Notes: generated by a model not told the origin, from the letters alone. 64,000 nucleotides of DNA from Carboxylicivirga mesophila (GCF_018271975.1 NZ_JAGUCN010000020.1:1-64000); one strand, 5' to 3'; shown: positions 26,682 through 36,661, counted from the first letter of the stretch. Numbers and translations: made by a program.

Positions 26682-27724
26682 ATAATAATACAGTTTATCA
26701 CGACACTATACGAGCCCTGCTAACAGCTGGAGGTTTATTGGTTCTAACAATTGCCATTGGCTCAGGTGGTTTTATGATGATTGAAGGTTATCGTTTCGTT
26801 GACGCCGTATACATGACTGTCATTACAATGGCCACTGTAGGTTTTCGAGAAGTAGTGCCATTAACCGATCCCGGAAAGATTTTTACGGTTTTTCTTATTA
26901 TTTTTAGTTTAGGAATTTTTGGTTATGTAATAACTCAGGTAACACGTATTATATTTGAAGGCGTATTACATCAGTCATATAAAGCTTATCAGTTGAGAAA
27001 GAAAATTGTCAAATTAGAGGATCATGTAATTGTTTGCGGCTTTGGCCGTAACGGATACCAGGCATGTGTTGAACTGGCTGAGCATGGCGAACAGTTTGTT
27101 ATTGTTGAAAAACGCGATCATGTGGTTACACGCATTCTGGAAGACCCTGAACTGCTATACGTACAGGGTGATGCCAGTTCAGAGGAGGTATTAGATGCTG
27201 CACAAATACGAAAAGCCAGAGCGCTTATCACAGCACTACCCAATGATGCCGACAATATGTTTGTAGTATTAACAGCTGCAGAGATGAATCCGTCGCTTAA
27301 AATAATTAGCCGGGCAAGTGATTTCAGATCAGACACAAAACTAAGACGTGCAGGCGCCACAAACGTTATTATGCCCGATCGCATCGGCGGACAGCGAATG
27401 GCCAAATTGGTAACCCAGCCTGATGTGGTGGAGTTTGTTGAATACATCCTACTGCAACGCTCTAAGGATGTGCAATTAACCGAAATCAACTGTAACAAAC
27501 TGGCTGTATCCAACTATAAAAAAACAATCAGAGAACTGAAACTGCGGGAAAAATCAGGGGCCAATTTAGTTGGCATCAAAACAGCTGAAGGAGCTTACCT
27601 TTTTAATCCCTCACCGGATATTGAAATAACACCGGCCGATAAGCTGTTTGTTCTAGGCTCCCCTACTCAAATTGAACAATTCAAAGCTATATTAACAAGC
27701 ACACCACAAACCATAAACAACTAA
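26669..27724 (+). CDS. Two-TM potassium channel with RCK/TrkA-N and TrkA-C domains
   Basis: K+ channel of the MthK type, 351 residues from the ATG at 26669. An upstream in-frame ATG at 26621 would lie wholly inside DUF2851. TM1 (about 15-37), the pore loop and TM2 (about 73-97) precede an RCK domain (VIVCGFGRNGYQACVEL, a Rossmann GxGxxG near 116-121) with QGDASSEEVL and ALPNDADNMFVVLTA. A TrkA-C domain ends the protein. The selectivity filter reads TVGFR instead of TVGYG. It overlaps the end of the DUF2851 gene by 13 bases. Confidence 0.9.
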   Translation: MQKLDNNTVYHDTIRALLTAGGLLVLTIAIGSGGFMMIEGYRFVDAVYMTVITMATVGFREVVPLTDPGKIFTVFLIIFSLGIFGYVITQVTRIIFEGVLHQSYKAYQLRKKIVKLEDHVIVCGFGRNGYQACVELAEHGEQFVIVEKRDHVVTRILEDPELLYVQGDASSEEVLDAAQIRKARALITALPNDADNMFVVLTAAEMNPSLKIISRASDFRSDTKLRRAGATNVIMPDRIGGQRMAKLVTQPDVVEFVEYILLQRSKDVQLTEINCNKLAVSNYKKTIRELKLREKSGANLVGIKTAEGAYLFNPSPDIEITPADKLFVLGSPTQIEQFKAILTSTPQTINN

Positions 27725-27910
27725 CAAACAACAACCTCGATAATACGAAAGCTAAAAAGCACCAAAAGCTAAACCTTTTTCCATCAAAACAGTATAAAAG
27801 AAATTTGGCGTAACTAAAAAGGGAATTATTAAGCAATGTTAATTTTTGGTTCGCTTTTTGATAGTTGTTGAACGTTAGAATTTAATTAGAAACCCAAATA
27901 CGAATAAATT

Positions 27911-28498
27911 ATGAATACGAAAAGATTTTTTGGAGTTGCACTTTTAACCTTATCCATTGTTGTAGGATTATATAGCTGTAAATCGAAAGAGAAAGTTTCT
28001 ACTAATAATGAAGTTGGAACAATTTTGGAAGATATGCCATGTGAGGATGCCGGTCGTTCTGACAAAAAATTCTTCCGCGCTAGCGCGATGGCAACAAGCT
28101 CCGATCTAAGCTTAGCAGAGGAGAAAGCACTACTAAATGCCAAGCAAAGATTGGTAACTCTAATTAGCTCAAACACCAAGTCAGTAACCGATCGCTATGT
28201 AAACGAACGTGAATTTGGTGATGCAGCAGAGTTTGAACAAAAATTTGAAAACCTGACGCGTGAAGTAGCAGACGAGACCATCAACAATATTGTGGTGGCC
28301 TGTCAGAAAAAAAGTGTACTACCTAATGGCAAATACAGAGGTTTTATAGCGGTTGAAGTGAGCAAAGATGATGTTTTAAATGGCATCAACAACAAAATTT
28401 CTCAGAACCAGAAATTACAAGTTGACTACGACAAAGCAAAATTTGAAGAAATCTTCAACCAGGAAATGCAAAAGATGGCTGAAGAAAGAGGTTTCTAA
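27911..28498 (+). CDS. LPP20-like lipoprotein
   Basis: A 195-residue lipoprotein with a lipobox LYSC near residue 23. The mature domain includes ASAMATSSDLSLAEEKALLNAKQRL near residues 57-81, followed by a cysteine (VVACQKK) and a GKYRGFIAVEVSKDDV strand. This resembles the LPP20/SIMPL-like fold of bacterial envelope lipoproteins. Function is unknown. It stands alone, with its own terminator downstream at 28519-28552. Confidence 0.65.
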   Translation: MNTKRFFGVALLTLSIVVGLYSCKSKEKVSTNNEVGTILEDMPCEDAGRSDKKFFRASAMATSSDLSLAEEKALLNAKQRLVTLISSNTKSVTDRYVNEREFGDAAEFEQKFENLTREVADETINNIVVACQKKSVLPNGKYRGFIAVEVSKDDVLNGINNKISQNQKLQVDYDKAKFEEIFNQEMQKMAEERGF

Positions 28499-28518
28499 GA
28501 GCTATTGAGAAACAGAAT

Positions 28519-28552
28519 AAAAGGCAGTCTGACATATCACGACTGCCTTTTT
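28519..28552 (+). terminator. Terminator after the LPP20-like gene
   Basis: A stem of aaaggcagtc against gactgccttt with a loop of about 11 bases, then a T-run. Confidence 0.92.
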
Positions 28553-28576
28553 TATAAAAAACTAGTTTTCATACGC

Positions 28577-28606
28577 TTGCCACATCCAATTAATTACGTA
28601 TCTTTG
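28577..28606 (+). promoter_or_regulatory. Bacteroidota-type promoter of rpsO
   Basis: TTG at 28577-28579 and TATCTTTG at 28599-28606 are separated by 19 bases. They sit about 29 bases before the rpsO ATG. Confidence 0.82.
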
Positions 28607-28634
28607 CACCCGCAAATATATTTAAACAAGAGTT

Positions 28635-28904
28635 ATGTACTTAACAAAAGAGAAAAAGCAAGAAATCTTCGAGAAGTACGGAAAGTCGAATTCTGATACT
28701 GGTTCTACAGAGGGCCAGATTGCATTATTTTCATACCGTATCTCTCATTTGACTGAGCACTTAAAGTCAAATCGTAAAGATTATAGCACACAACATGCTT
28801 TGATTAAGTTAGTAGGTAAGCGTCGTAGCTTATTAGACTACTTAAAGAAAAAAGATATCGAAAGATATCGTAAAATTATTGCTGAGCTTGGAATTCGTAA
28901 GTAA
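28635..28904 (+). CDS. rpsO: 30S ribosomal protein S15
   Basis: Primary 16S-binding protein of the small subunit, 89 residues (usual length). TGSTEGQIALFSYRISHLTEHL and DYSTQHALIKLVGKRRSLLDYL are the family signatures that contact the 16S three-way junction. It has its own promoter and terminator and is followed by pnp, the same rpsO-pnp order as in E. coli, but here apparently as two units. Confidence 0.97.
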   Translation: MYLTKEKKQEIFEKYGKSNSDTGSTEGQIALFSYRISHLTEHLKSNRKDYSTQHALIKLVGKRRSLLDYLKKKDIERYRKIIAELGIRK

Positions 28905-28924
28905 GCAATTAAGAAACGTATTAG

Positions 28925-28959
28925 AGAGCAACTATCTATCGGTAGTTGCTCTTTTTTTT
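28925..28959 (+). terminator. Terminator after rpsO
   Basis: A perfect 10-base stem (agagcaacta at 28925-28934, tagttgctct at 28943-28952) with an 8-base loop and a T-run. Confidence 0.95.
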
Positions 28960-29065
28960 GTTAAAAATCGTAACACACACCCCTATTGGCGATCATTTTG
29001 CTTAATTTATCGCTTATAAATTAAAACATTCCATCCCAATTTTATCGTAATCAAAGTTTAATACA

Positions 29066-29073
29066 TATCTTTG
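29066..29073 (+). promoter_or_regulatory. -7 element upstream of pnp
   Basis: TATCTTTG matches TAnnTTTG, 41 bases before the pnp ATG. No clear -33 TTG is seen at the right distance. Confidence 0.6.
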
Positions 29074-29114
29074 GCGGTGATAAAAGAAGGATAAAAAAAG
29101 ATAAGAAAATTGTC

Positions 29115-31262
29115 ATGATTAAACCATTTGAAAAAGTTATTGAACTGGGTGATGGCAGAACAATTACCATTGAAACAGGTAAGTTAGCTAAGCAGGCTGA
29201 CGGATCGGTAGTTGTAAAAATGGGTAATACCTATCTGTTAGCGACAGTTGTTTCTGCAAAAGAAGCAAAGCCTGATGTTGATTTTATGCCGCTAACTGTT
29301 GAATACAAAGAGAAATACGCAGCTGTTGGACGTTTCCCTGGCGGATTTCAAAAAAGAGAGGCTCGTCCATCAGATTACGAAATATTAGTATCGCGCTTAA
29401 TTGACCGTGCTTTACGTCCTCTTTTCCCTGATGATTACCACGCTGATACATTTGTTACAGTTAACCTTATTTCAGCTGATGATGAGATTTTACCAGATCA
29501 GTTAGCTGGTTTGGCGGCTTCTGCTTGTTTGGCTGTTTCTGATATTCCGTTTAACGGACCAATCTCAGAAGTAAGAGTTGCGCGCGTTGGCGGAGAGTTG
29601 TTGGTTAACCCAACTGCAACTCAATTAAAAGAAGCTGACATGGATATCATTGTTGCCGCTACCTTGGAAAACATTATGATGGTGGAAGGTGAAATGTCAG
29701 AAGTTTCGGAAGCAGAACTACTGGAAGCTATGAAGGTAGCTCACGACGCTATTAAAGTACAGTGCCAGGCTCAAATTGAGATGATGGAAGCACTTGGTAA
29801 GACTGAAAAGCGCGAGTACTGTCACGAAGAAAACGACGAAGAACTTGAGAAGAAAGTTTGGGAAGCTACTTATGACAAAGCTTATGCTGTTGCCAAGTCA
29901 GCTAACCCTAACAAGCACGAACGCATTGATGCATTTGGTGCTATCGTTGATGAGTTTATTGCTGAAAATTACCCGGAAGATTCTGAAGAAGAAGCTCCTG
30001 TTGGATTAATTAAAAAATATTACCACGACGTTGAAAAAGAAGCGGTTCGTAAAGTAGTATTAGATGAGAAGTTCAGATTGGATGGTCGTAAGACTAACGA
30101 AATTCGTCCTATCTGGAGTGAAGTAGATTACTTGCCAGGACCTCACGGTTCAGCTGTCTTTACTCGTGGTGAAACTCAATCATTAACAACTGTTACTTTA
30201 GGTACCAAGTTAGATGAGAAATTGATTGACGATGTAATGAATAAGAGCTATGAGCGCTTTTTGTTACACTACAACTTCCCTCCATTCTCGACCGGTGATG
30301 CCCGTCCCGCACGTGGAATCAGCCGTCGCGAGATTGGTCACGGTAACCTGGCTTTCCGTGCATTGAAACGCATGTTGCCTGAAAACTATGCATACACGGT
30401 TCGTATCGTATCAGATATTCTGGAATCAAACGGTTCGTCATCAATGGCTACTGTTTGTGCCGGAACACTTGCTCTGATGGATGCTGGTGTACCTGTTAAA
30501 AAGCCTGTATCGGGTATTGCAATGGGTCTTATCACGGATAAGGAATCAGGTAAGTTCGCTGTGCTTTCTGATATTTTAGGTGACGAGGATCACTTGGGTG
30601 ATATGGACTTTAAAGTAACCGGAACACGCGACGGTATTACAGCTACACAGATGGATATTAAGGTGGATGGTTTATCATACGAAGTATTGGAGCAAGCATT
30701 AAACCAGGCTAAAGCAGGTCGTATGCACATCCTTGATAAGTTAGAGGAAACCATCACTGAGCCACGCGAAGATTACAAACCACATGCTCCACGTATCGTT
30801 AACTTCGATATTCCTAAGGACATGATTGGTTCTGTTATCGGACCAGGTGGTAAGATTATCCAGGAAATTCAAGCTACGACTGAAACCGTAATTACCATTG
30901 AAGAAGAAGGTAACATTGGTAAAGTAGCCATCTCTGCTTCCAATAAAGCGTCAATTGACGCAGCTGTTGCTAAAGTAAAAGCGATTGTTGCAGTACCTGA
31001 AGTTGGCGAAGTATACCGCGGTAAAGTCAAGTCAATTGTTCCTTTCGGGGCCTTCGTTGAGATTCTTCCAGGTAAAGATGGTTTGCTTCACATCTCTGAA
31101 ATTGAGTGGCGCCGTCTTGAAAAAGTGGAAGATGCACTTAAAGAAGGTGAAGAAGTTGAAGTGAAGTTGATTGAAGTTGATCAGCGCACTGGCAAACTGA
31201 AGCTTTCGCGTAAGGTATTGTTACCAAAACCTGAGCGCAAAGAAAAACCTAAAAAAGACTAA
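29115..31262 (+). CDS. pnp: Polyribonucleotide nucleotidyltransferase (PNPase)
   Basis: Phosphorolytic 3'-5' exoribonuclease of the RNA degradosome, 715 residues. Two RNase PH domains are present, the first with [16 protein letters not shown], the second with [20 protein letters not shown] and the active-site [19 protein letters not shown] domain follows ([16 protein letters not shown], near 570), then an S1 domain ([18 protein letters not shown]). The acidic interdomain linker (near 225-300) is longer than in E. coli. It ends in a basic tail and has its own promoter element and terminator. Confidence 0.97.
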   Translation: MIKPFEKVIELGDGRTITIETGKLAKQADGSVVVKMGNTYLLATVVSAKEAKPDVDFMPLTVEYKEKYAAVGRFPGGFQKREARPSDYEILVSRLIDRALRPLFPDDYHADTFVTVNLISADDEILPDQLAGLAASACLAVSDIPFNGPISEVRVARVGGELLVNPTATQLKEADMDIIVAATLENIMMVEGEMSEVSEAELLEAMKVAHDAIKVQCQAQIEMMEALGKTEKREYCHEENDEELEKKVWEATYDKAYAVAKSANPNKHERIDAFGAIVDEFIAENYPEDSEEEAPVGLIKKYYHDVEKEAVRKVVLDEKFRLDGRKTNEIRPIWSEVDYLPGPHGSAVFTRGETQSLTTVTLGTKLDEKLIDDVMNKSYERFLLHYNFPPFSTGDARPARGISRREIGHGNLAFRALKRMLPENYAYTVRIVSDILESNGSSSMATVCAGTLALMDAGVPVKKPVSGIAMGLITDKESGKFAVLSDILGDEDHLGDMDFKVTGTRDGITATQMDIKVDGLSYEVLEQALNQAKAGRMHILDKLEETITEPREDYKPHAPRIVNFDIPKDMIGSVIGPGGKIIQEIQATTETVITIEEEGNIGKVAISASNKASIDAAVAKVKAIVAVPEVGEVYRGKVKSIVPFGAFVEILPGKDGLLHISEIEWRRLEKVEDALKEGEEVEVKLIEVDQRTGKLKLSRKVLLPKPERKEKPKKD

Positions 31263-31284
31263 TCAGTTAGTTCTATACAATTCT

Positions 31285-31314
31285 AAAAGCCGTCTCTTAA
31301 GACGGCTTTTTTTT
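31285..31314 (+). terminator. Terminator after pnp
   Basis: An 11-base perfect stem (31285-31295 against 31300-31310) with a 4-base loop, then T residues to 31314. Confidence 0.95.
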
Positions 31315-31371
31315 GATGCACTCACTTCTTTTTTCTATTTTACACTTCCGAAAACACCTAAACACTATTTC

Positions 31372-31851
31372 ATGAAGCAACAAGAAGCATTTGATATACT
31401 TAATGCTCAGCTTAAGGATATACCTAAAGTTCAGATTCGTTCGTTAAGTTTAGCCGTTCTGCCAAGGTTAATTAATGTTCTGGATACACACATGGATAAA
31501 TGCCCCCATTGCCGTAAATTCAATACTGAGGGCGAAGCTTTTATCAACAACATCGCCCCCCTTTTCAAAGACGATATATCATCCAGAAAGCAGTTTGAAC
31601 AATGGGTTGATGAATCGCAGAAACACCTGAAGACAGAGCATAAACTGCAGGTTAGCGGACGAATCACATCCGCTTACACTGCAATAGGAATGGCTCTAGG
31701 CGCTATAATTGCCTTTGGGGCTAGCTTATTACTGGAAAATGCCAACACCCTGGCAAACGTAAGTATTGGCTGGGCACTTGGTATGCTCACCGGTTATATG
31801 ACAGGCAAAATCACCGAAAACAAACTCAAACAAGACAATAAACTCTATTAA
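31372..31851 (+). CDS. Uncharacterised membrane protein with CPHC motif and glycine-rich TM hairpin
   Basis: A 159-residue protein I do not recognise. A soluble N-terminal part carries CPHC at residues 44-47, the only cysteines, which could coordinate metal or be redox-active. The C-terminal part has two hydrophobic segments (about 103-125 and 128-150) rich in Gly and Ala with GxxxG spacing, separated by a short ENANTLANV turn. The charged ends suggest a cytoplasmic N-terminus. It lies between pnp and a prolyl oligopeptidase gene, 11 bases before the latter, so cotranscription is likely. Confidence 0.6.
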   Translation: MKQQEAFDILNAQLKDIPKVQIRSLSLAVLPRLINVLDTHMDKCPHCRKFNTEGEAFINNIAPLFKDDISSRKQFEQWVDESQKHLKTEHKLQVSGRITSAYTAIGMALGAIIAFGASLLLENANTLANVSIGWALGMLTGYMTGKITENKLKQDNKLY

Positions 31852-31862
31852 TTCTCCCCATT

Positions 31863-33983
31863 ATGAAACACCTTTTTCTTCTCACTCTGACAGCTATGTT
31901 AGTATTAAACGCATGTGATTGCAACAAAAGTCCGTATGAATACCCCGAAACTAAGAAAGGGGACGTGGTTGATGAATACTTCGGTATAAAAGTAGCCGAT
32001 CCTTATCGCTGGTTAGAAGATGACCGCTCAGCAGAAACAGCTGAATGGGTCAAACAGCAAAATGAAGTAACCTTCTCATATTTGGAATCTATCCCTTATC
32101 GCCAAAAGATAAAAGAACGACTAACCGAAATCTGGAACTACCCAAGAACCTCAGCTCCTTTTAAAGCCGGTGGCAAATATTTCTTCTCTAAGAATGATGG
32201 CCTACAAAATCAAAGTGTTTATTACATGCAGGAATCGCTCGATAGTGAGCCTATTCTGTTTTTAAACCCAAATACTTTGTCCAATGACGGTACTGTTTCG
32301 CTCACTAACTTTTCGGTGTCTAACGATGGTAAATACCTGGGATATGGAATTTCAAGAGGCGGTTCTGACTGGCGCGAGTTTTACATTAAAAACATCGAAA
32401 CTGGCGAAACTCTGTCAGATCACCTGAAATGGATTAAGTTTTCGGGTATAGCCTGGTATAAGGATGGTTTTTTCTATAACCGTTACCCTACCCCTACTAA
32501 GGGAGATGAATTAAAAGGTGAAAATAAGAACAGTCAGATTTACTATCATAAAGTAGGCACTGCTCAGGAAGCCGATCAATTGATATATGAAGATACCGAA
32601 AATCCTGATTGGAGCTTCAGTGCTTCTGTAACAGATGACGAAAAATTTCTCATCATTAGCGTTACGGAATCAACTTCAGGCAATGCCTTATATTTTAAAA
32701 GCTTAGAAACAGATTCACCGGTTATTAAGGTTATCAACTCTTTCGAGAAAGATTATTCGGTGATTGAACATGTCAACGGGAAGTTGTGGGTTTACACCAA
32801 TGACGATGCTCCAAAATACCAGGTTCTCTCCTTGGATACTGAAAAACCTGAACGCTTCAACTGGACAACATTAATACCTGAAGACAAGCACAATGTACTT
32901 GAAGGCATTTCATTAACAGGTGGTAAGGTATTTGCCAACTATCAACAGGATGCACATTCCCAAATCAAAGTTTTCAGCACTGAAGGAGATTACTTATATG
33001 ATGTTGAATTACCATCCGTTGGCACAGTTAGCGGTTTCAGAGGCAAAGCCGATGATCCGGAAACATTCTACACATTCTCTTCATACACATACCCATCAGT
33101 GGTATACAAATACAATTCTGAAACCAATGAATCAGAACTTTATAGTCAGACCGAGATCGATTTTGACATTGACCAGTATGAGACCAAGCAAATTAAATAC
33201 CTTAGTAAAGACGGTACAGAGGTACCAATGTTTATTGTACACAAAAAAGGTCTTAAACTGGATGGTAATAATCCTACCTGGCTATATGGCTACGGCGGCT
33301 TCAACGTTAGTTTAAACCCGCGCTTTGATGTACGACGTTTATTATGGCTTGAGAATGGCGGTATTTATGCAGTAGCTAACCTGCGCGGTGGCGGTGAATA
33401 TGGCGAAGAATGGCATAAAGCCGGAACAAAAATGCAGAAGCAAAACGTATTTGATGACTTTATAGCAGCTGCCAATTATTTAGTAGATAATGGCTATACC
33501 AAACCAAAATATCTGGCCATTCAAGGTGGTTCAAATGGTGGACTGTTAATAGGCGCTGTCATTAACCAAACACCTGACTTATTTAGAGTTGCCTTCCCGC
33601 AGGTGGGTGTTATGGATATGCTCAGATATCAGCACTTTACCATTGGCCGTTACTGGGCTACCGATTACGGCACAAGCGAGGACAGTAAAGAAATGTTTGA
33701 ATACTTGCGGAAGTACTCGCCTGTACATGCCATTAACCCCAAACTAAACTACCCGGCAGTATTGGTAACAACAGCTGACCACGATGATCGCGTGGTACCC
33801 GCCCATTCGTTTAAATACATTGCCACGCTACAGAATGCCTACAGAGGCAAGCGCCCAATGATGATACGCATTGAAACAGATGCAGGCCATGGAGCTGGCA
33901 CACCTACATCAAAAGTTATAGAAGAATGGACGGATTTGTATTCATTCACATTCGACCAAATGGGATTAATCCCCAACTTATAG
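31863..33983 (+). CDS. Prolyl oligopeptidase family serine peptidase (lipoprotein)
   Basis: Cleaves short proline-containing peptides, here probably in the periplasm. The 706-residue protein has a lipobox (LVLNAC near residue 18). The N-terminal motif VADPYRWLEDDRSAET is followed by a beta-propeller (about 75-430) and an alpha/beta hydrolase domain. The catalytic Ser is S557 in GGSNGGLL, the Asp is in ADHDDRVVP, and the His is in DAGHGAG. Spacing is close to the mammalian enzyme, and LRGGGEYGEEWHKAG is also conserved. It follows a small membrane protein by 11 bases. Confidence 0.94.
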   Translation: MKHLFLLTLTAMLVLNACDCNKSPYEYPETKKGDVVDEYFGIKVADPYRWLEDDRSAETAEWVKQQNEVTFSYLESIPYRQKIKERLTEIWNYPRTSAPFKAGGKYFFSKNDGLQNQSVYYMQESLDSEPILFLNPNTLSNDGTVSLTNFSVSNDGKYLGYGISRGGSDWREFYIKNIETGETLSDHLKWIKFSGIAWYKDGFFYNRYPTPTKGDELKGENKNSQIYYHKVGTAQEADQLIYEDTENPDWSFSASVTDDEKFLIISVTESTSGNALYFKSLETDSPVIKVINSFEKDYSVIEHVNGKLWVYTNDDAPKYQVLSLDTEKPERFNWTTLIPEDKHNVLEGISLTGGKVFANYQQDAHSQIKVFSTEGDYLYDVELPSVGTVSGFRGKADDPETFYTFSSYTYPSVVYKYNSETNESELYSQTEIDFDIDQYETKQIKYLSKDGTEVPMFIVHKKGLKLDGNNPTWLYGYGGFNVSLNPRFDVRRLLWLENGGIYAVANLRGGGEYGEEWHKAGTKMQKQNVFDDFIAAANYLVDNGYTKPKYLAIQGGSNGGLLIGAVINQTPDLFRVAFPQVGVMDMLRYQHFTIGRYWATDYGTSEDSKEMFEYLRKYSPVHAINPKLNYPAVLVTTADHDDRVVPAHSFKYIATLQNAYRGKRPMMIRIETDAGHGAGTPTSKVIEEWTDLYSFTFDQMGLIPNL

Positions 33984-34335
33984 TAAATAACAAGGTGGCT
34001 ATTTTAGCCTCCAATTGTTTCTTTTAAAAAGATTTACAAACAGTACAACACAATAGTTCTACTGGAATATCAAAGTCAAAAGCATATTTAATTTACGTTA
34101 TTTTGATGGATTATTTCCTCAAAAAACATTTAACAATATTTGACAAAAAAGGCATTTACTGAAGATTAATGACATGTTTTTAGTGATTAAACTGTTTATT
34201 TTCGGTTATTTCTTTATCTTTAAAGAATGATTATGTCATTTAATGGTATATCACTATTTAATTTTTTAAAAACATTTATAATTTTGCAGGAAACACTGTA
34301 GATTAAAGTCAAAAACAAATAATTGGGTAAACATT
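33984..34335. other. Intergenic region before the TPR lipoprotein gene
   Basis: A 352-base A/T-rich spacer. It starts with a weak imperfect hairpin (33993-34012, stem ggtggcta/tagcctcc with one mismatch) that may end the peptidase transcript. It contains the -7 element at 34279-34286. I see no small gene in it. Confidence 0.55.
34279..34286 (+). promoter_or_regulatory. -7 element upstream of the TPR lipoprotein gene
   Basis: TAATTTTG matches TAnnTTTG, 50 bases before the ATG. There is no clear TTG at -33. Confidence 0.6.
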
Positions 34336-36057
34336 ATGAAAAGAATTAGAATTTCTCTAATTGCATCTCTAGCAGTGGCAGCTTTGTTAGCGAGCTGTTC
34401 TGGTTTAGACAAGATGAACAAAGGTGCTAAAGACGTTAGTTATTCAGTCAATCCTCCAGTATTGGAAGCTCATGCTGGTCAAGTTAATCTTGATGTGACT
34501 GTTCAGTTCCCTGAAAAATACTTCGACAAAAACGTTAGCATCGAAGCTACTCCTGTATTAGTATACGAAGGAGGCGAGACTGCTTTCCCATCATACCGCG
34601 TTCAAGGTGAGAATGTAGAAGGAAATGATAAAGTAATTTCAAGCGCAGGTGGTACTTACACTTACAGCAATTCAGTACCATACAACGAAAACATGAGAGT
34701 TTCTGACTTAGTTGTTCGCATTAAAGCAACTAAAGGCTCTACTACCAAAGATTTTGAAGATTATAAAATCGCCGAAGGTGTTATCTCAACTTCTGAATTA
34801 GTGGCTGACCAGGGAGCTCAATCAACTATTGGTGATGATGCTTTCCAAAGAATCATTGCTCAATCTAAAGCTGCTGATATTTTCTTCTTAATCCAGCAAT
34901 CAAACATTCGTGGTTCTGAATTAAAGAAAGAAGACATTGCTGCTATCAAAGAATACATGAAAGAAATTGAAGCTGCTGAAAACATCAACTTCAAAGGCAT
35001 TGACATTTCTGCTTATGCGTCACCAGACGGACCAACTGATTTAAACAGCAAATTAGCTTCTCGTCGTGAAAAAGTAGCTAAAGATTACTTGGTACGTGAG
35101 ATGAAAAAAGCTAAAGTTGAAGGTGGAACAGACGAAGCGCTTTATACTTTGAAAAACACTCCTGAGGATTGGGAAGGTTTCAAAGAGTTGATGGAAAATT
35201 CAAACATCCAGGACAAAGAGCTTATTTTACGTGTTCTTTCTATGTATAGCGATCCTGAAGTACGTGAGCGTGAAATCAAAAACATGTCAGAAACTTTTGA
35301 CGTGATTGCTGACGAGATTCTTCCTCAGTTACGTCGCTCTAAAATGTCTGTTAACGCAGAGGTAATTGGTAAGAGTGATGAAGAAATTTCTGAGATAGCT
35401 GCTAATAACCCTAGCGAACTTAATATTGAAGAGATTCTTTATGCTGCTACTTTAACTGACAATGTAGATGAGCAATTAAAAATTTATGAAGCTGCTGCCG
35501 CTAAATACCCAAAATGCTGGAGAGCTCAAAATAACATTGGTTGTGCTAAATATGTAAAAGGCGACTTAGCTGGTGCTAAAGCTGCTTTCGAAAAAGCTAA
35601 CAGCCTTAAAGGTGGTGTTGCTGAAGTTAACAACAACCTTGGTGTTATTGCACTTCGCAAAGGTGATATCGCTAAAGCTGAAGAGTATTTCGGAGCTGCT
35701 GCAGGTGCAGGTGCAGAACTTGACAACAACTTAGGTATCGTGGCTATCCACAAAGGTGACTACGATGCTGCTATCCGTTACTTCGGTAACAGCACAAGCT
35801 GCAACGCTGCATTAGCTAAAATCTTAGCTACTAAATACGATGCTGCTTTATCTACAATCAATGCTAACACTATGGAAGTAGGTTTCAAATACTACCTGAA
35901 AGCAATTGTTGGTGCAAGAACTGCTGATAATGACATGATGTTTGACAGCTTGCGTAAGGCTTGCGAATTAGACGCTAAATTCAAAGGTGCTGCTGCAACT
36001 GATATGGAATTTGCTAAATTCTTCGAAGATGCAACTTTCAAGTCAATCGTTCAGTAA
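34336..36057 (+). CDS. Outer-membrane lipoprotein with OmpA-like segment and TPR repeats
   Basis: A 573-residue lipoprotein (lipobox LLASC near residue 21). Residues 25-160 look like beta-sandwich domains. Residues about 185-350 resemble an OmpA-like fold (IDISAYASPDGPTDLNSKLASRREKVAKDYL) with an insertion. Residues about 370-490 are TPR repeats (AQNNIGCAKYVKGDLAGAKAAFEKA and similar). Codon use is strongly biased to A/T-ending preferred codons (GCT, GAA, AAA), unlike the neighbouring genes, which suggests high expression. I do not know its function. A cell-envelope structural or scaffolding role is likely. It ends at a strong terminator. Confidence 0.7.
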   Translation: MKRIRISLIASLAVAALLASCSGLDKMNKGAKDVSYSVNPPVLEAHAGQVNLDVTVQFPEKYFDKNVSIEATPVLVYEGGETAFPSYRVQGENVEGNDKVISSAGGTYTYSNSVPYNENMRVSDLVVRIKATKGSTTKDFEDYKIAEGVISTSELVADQGAQSTIGDDAFQRIIAQSKAADIFFLIQQSNIRGSELKKEDIAAIKEYMKEIEAAENINFKGIDISAYASPDGPTDLNSKLASRREKVAKDYLVREMKKAKVEGGTDEALYTLKNTPEDWEGFKELMENSNIQDKELILRVLSMYSDPEVREREIKNMSETFDVIADEILPQLRRSKMSVNAEVIGKSDEEISEIAANNPSELNIEEILYAATLTDNVDEQLKIYEAAAAKYPKCWRAQNNIGCAKYVKGDLAGAKAAFEKANSLKGGVAEVNNNLGVIALRKGDIAKAEEYFGAAAGAGAELDNNLGIVAIHKGDYDAAIRYFGNSTSCNAALAKILATKYDAALSTINANTMEVGFKYYLKAIVGARTADNDMMFDSLRKACELDAKFKGAAATDMEFAKFFEDATFKSIVQ

Positions 36058-36077
36058 TTAAAGACTATACGATATAG

Positions 36078-36108
36078 AAAAGGGGTAACAATAGTTACCC
36101 CTTTTTTT
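36078..36108 (+). terminator. Terminator after the TPR lipoprotein gene
   Basis: An 11-base perfect stem (aaaggggtaac at 36079-36089, gttaccccttt at 36094-36104) with loop aata and a T-run. Confidence 0.95.
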
Positions 36109-36133
36109 GTGACTTAAACCAAACAAATAGTGA

Positions 36134-36661
36134 TTAATTCAACTTACGAAAGAGTTCCCAAAGCACAATGCCTGCACTTACCGATACGTTAAACGAGTGC
36201 TTTGTCCCATACTGAGGAATTTCGATACAGGCATCACTCATGTTAACAATTTTCTGTTGAACGCCCTTTACCTCATTGCCAAGTACAATGGCATATTTGG
36301 CATCATTTTCGGGCGCAAAATCAATAATTGAAGTACTGTTCTCAACCTGTTCCAGACTGCAAATAACCCATCCTTCAGACTTCAATTGCACAATAGCATC
36401 CTCTGTGTTCTCAAAATATTGCCAGTCAACAGCATCTTCAGCACCAAGGGCCGTTTTATGTATTTCTTTATGAGGAGGTGCGGCTGTAATACCGCACAAC
36501 ACAATTCGCTCCACTTTTAGCGCATCAGATGTGCGAAAAACCGAGCCCACATTATTCAAACTTCGAATATTGTCCATTACAACTATGACAGGCATTTTTG
36601 AGCTATTCTTAAACTCTTCAATGGATAAACGATTCAGCTCACTTGTCCTTAATTTTCTCAT
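36134..36661 (-). CDS. TrmH/SpoU family RNA 2'-O-methyltransferase
   Basis: SAM-dependent SPOUT methyltransferase acting on tRNA or rRNA, about 175 residues from the ATG at 36661 (MRKLRTSEL). An ATG ten codons upstream is less likely, as it would fall next to the -7 box. The three SpoU motifs are visible: DNIRSLNNVGSVFRTSDA (motif 1), KYAIVLGNEVKGVQ (motif 2) and CIEIPQYGTKHSFNVSVSAGIVLWEL (motif 3, knot). Target nucleotide is unknown. A TATTTTTG -7 element (minus, 36680-36687) overlaps the spacer to divergent sucC. Confidence 0.88.
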   Translation of the reverse strand: MRKLRTSELNRLSIEEFKNSSKMPVIVVMDNIRSLNNVGSVFRTSDALKVERIVLCGITAAPPHKEIHKTALGAEDAVDWQYFENTEDAIVQLKSEGWVICSLEQVENSTSIIDFAPENDAKYAIVLGNEVKGVQQKIVNMSDACIEIPQYGTKHSFNVSVSAGIVLWELFRKLN

